From assembly GCA_937868205.1 (NCBI GenBank), contig CALMMC010000072.1, forward strand, positions 1 through 6,589: a stretch of DNA of 6,589 bases, given 5' to 3'. This DNA is from JAAZPG01 sp012797375. Its GTDB lineage: Bacteria > Acidobacteriota > Aminicenantia > Aminicenantales > UBA4085. Numbering within the stretch: the first letter of the stretch is position 1; each line of letters opens with the position of its first letter. The notes beneath the pieces were generated by a model. That model was not told the origin of the DNA, did not search any database, and was given only the letters and a program-made list of their open reading frames with translations. Shown here one piece after another: positions 6,486-6,589 of the stretch. The position numbers and the translations under genes were made by a program.

Positions 6486-6551
6486 CTGTCTCTTATACAC
6501 ATCTCCGAGCCCACGAGACTCCTGACCATCTCGTCTGCCGTCTTCTGCTTG
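6486..6551 (+). other. Illumina Nextera Read 2 / i7 / P7 adapter
   Basis: Positions 6486-6504 are the Tn5 mosaic end (CTGTCTCTTATACACATCT), and 6505-6519 the Read 2 overhang (CCGAGCCCACGAGAC). Positions 6520-6527 are the i7 index slot (TCCTGACC), one base from the Nextera N704 index TCCTGAGC as I remember it. Positions 6528-6551 are the P7 end, with one mismatch at 6535. Genomic sequence ends at 6485. This is library sequence, not a mobile element. Confidence 0.98.
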
Positions 6552-6589
6552 AAACAAAAAAAAAAACAAACAACAATCTCACGTAACAA
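6552..6589. other. Non-genomic read tail beyond the P7 adapter
   Basis: The A-rich run and the A/C-rich sequence after it follow directly on the end of P7, as expected for base calls made after a read has run off its template. It mirrors the minus-strand reading of the left end (A run, then A/C-rich noise). It contains no feature. Confidence 0.92.

Noticed and set aside
4443..6569. A 708-codon open frame on the minus strand across acnB
   Set aside because: It is antisense to acnB, whose protein is conserved along its full visible length. Its own start lies inside the adapter, and its composition (G, R, D, E rich without motifs) is typical of a GC-rich shadow frame.

Overview
This is a metagenome-style contig from a GC-rich bacterium. 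About 6.2 kb of genuine chromosomal sequence (263-6485) is capped at both ends by untrimmed Illumina Nextera adapter and read-tail noise (1-262 and 6486-6589). The genomic part reads like a chromosomal housekeeping region. I see no phage, transposon, CRISPR, tRNA or rRNA. The codon style (GCC, GTC, ATC, CGG), the LDH-type malate dehydrogenase, an AcnB-type aconitase and a lipoprotein phosphodiesterase would suit an Acidobacteriota/Aminicenantes-like organism. That placement is a weak inference, and a protein search is needed to settle it.

Layout. Left of about 2.2 kb the genes lie on the minus strand: a truncated lipoprotein of the type I phosphodiesterase/alkaline-phosphatase superfamily (263-1156) and a complete malate dehydrogenase (1275-2207). 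A strong intrinsic terminator (1214-1250) separates them, and the lipoprotein gene appears to have its own promoter placed for a leaderless mRNA. A compact divergent promoter region (2208-2416) drives mdh leftward. Rightward it drives a two-gene unit: a 71-residue beta-grasp-like protein (2417-2632) whose stop overlaps the start of an exported 5'-nucleotidase (2632-4101). A 365-base gap with hairpins and a candidate promoter then leads to acnB (4467 onward), which is cut off by the adapter at codon 673, before its Fe-S ligands.

Functionally, mdh and acnB are TCA-cycle enzymes. The nucleotidase and the phosphodiesterase-like lipoprotein are predicted extracytoplasmic hydrolases that could scavenge phosphate or nucleosides. 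The least explained item is the beta-grasp miniprotein translationally coupled to the nucleotidase. The most consequential observation is that both window ends are sequencing artefact, so the terminal genes are truncated by the assembly rather than by biology, and the adapters encode false C-termini.
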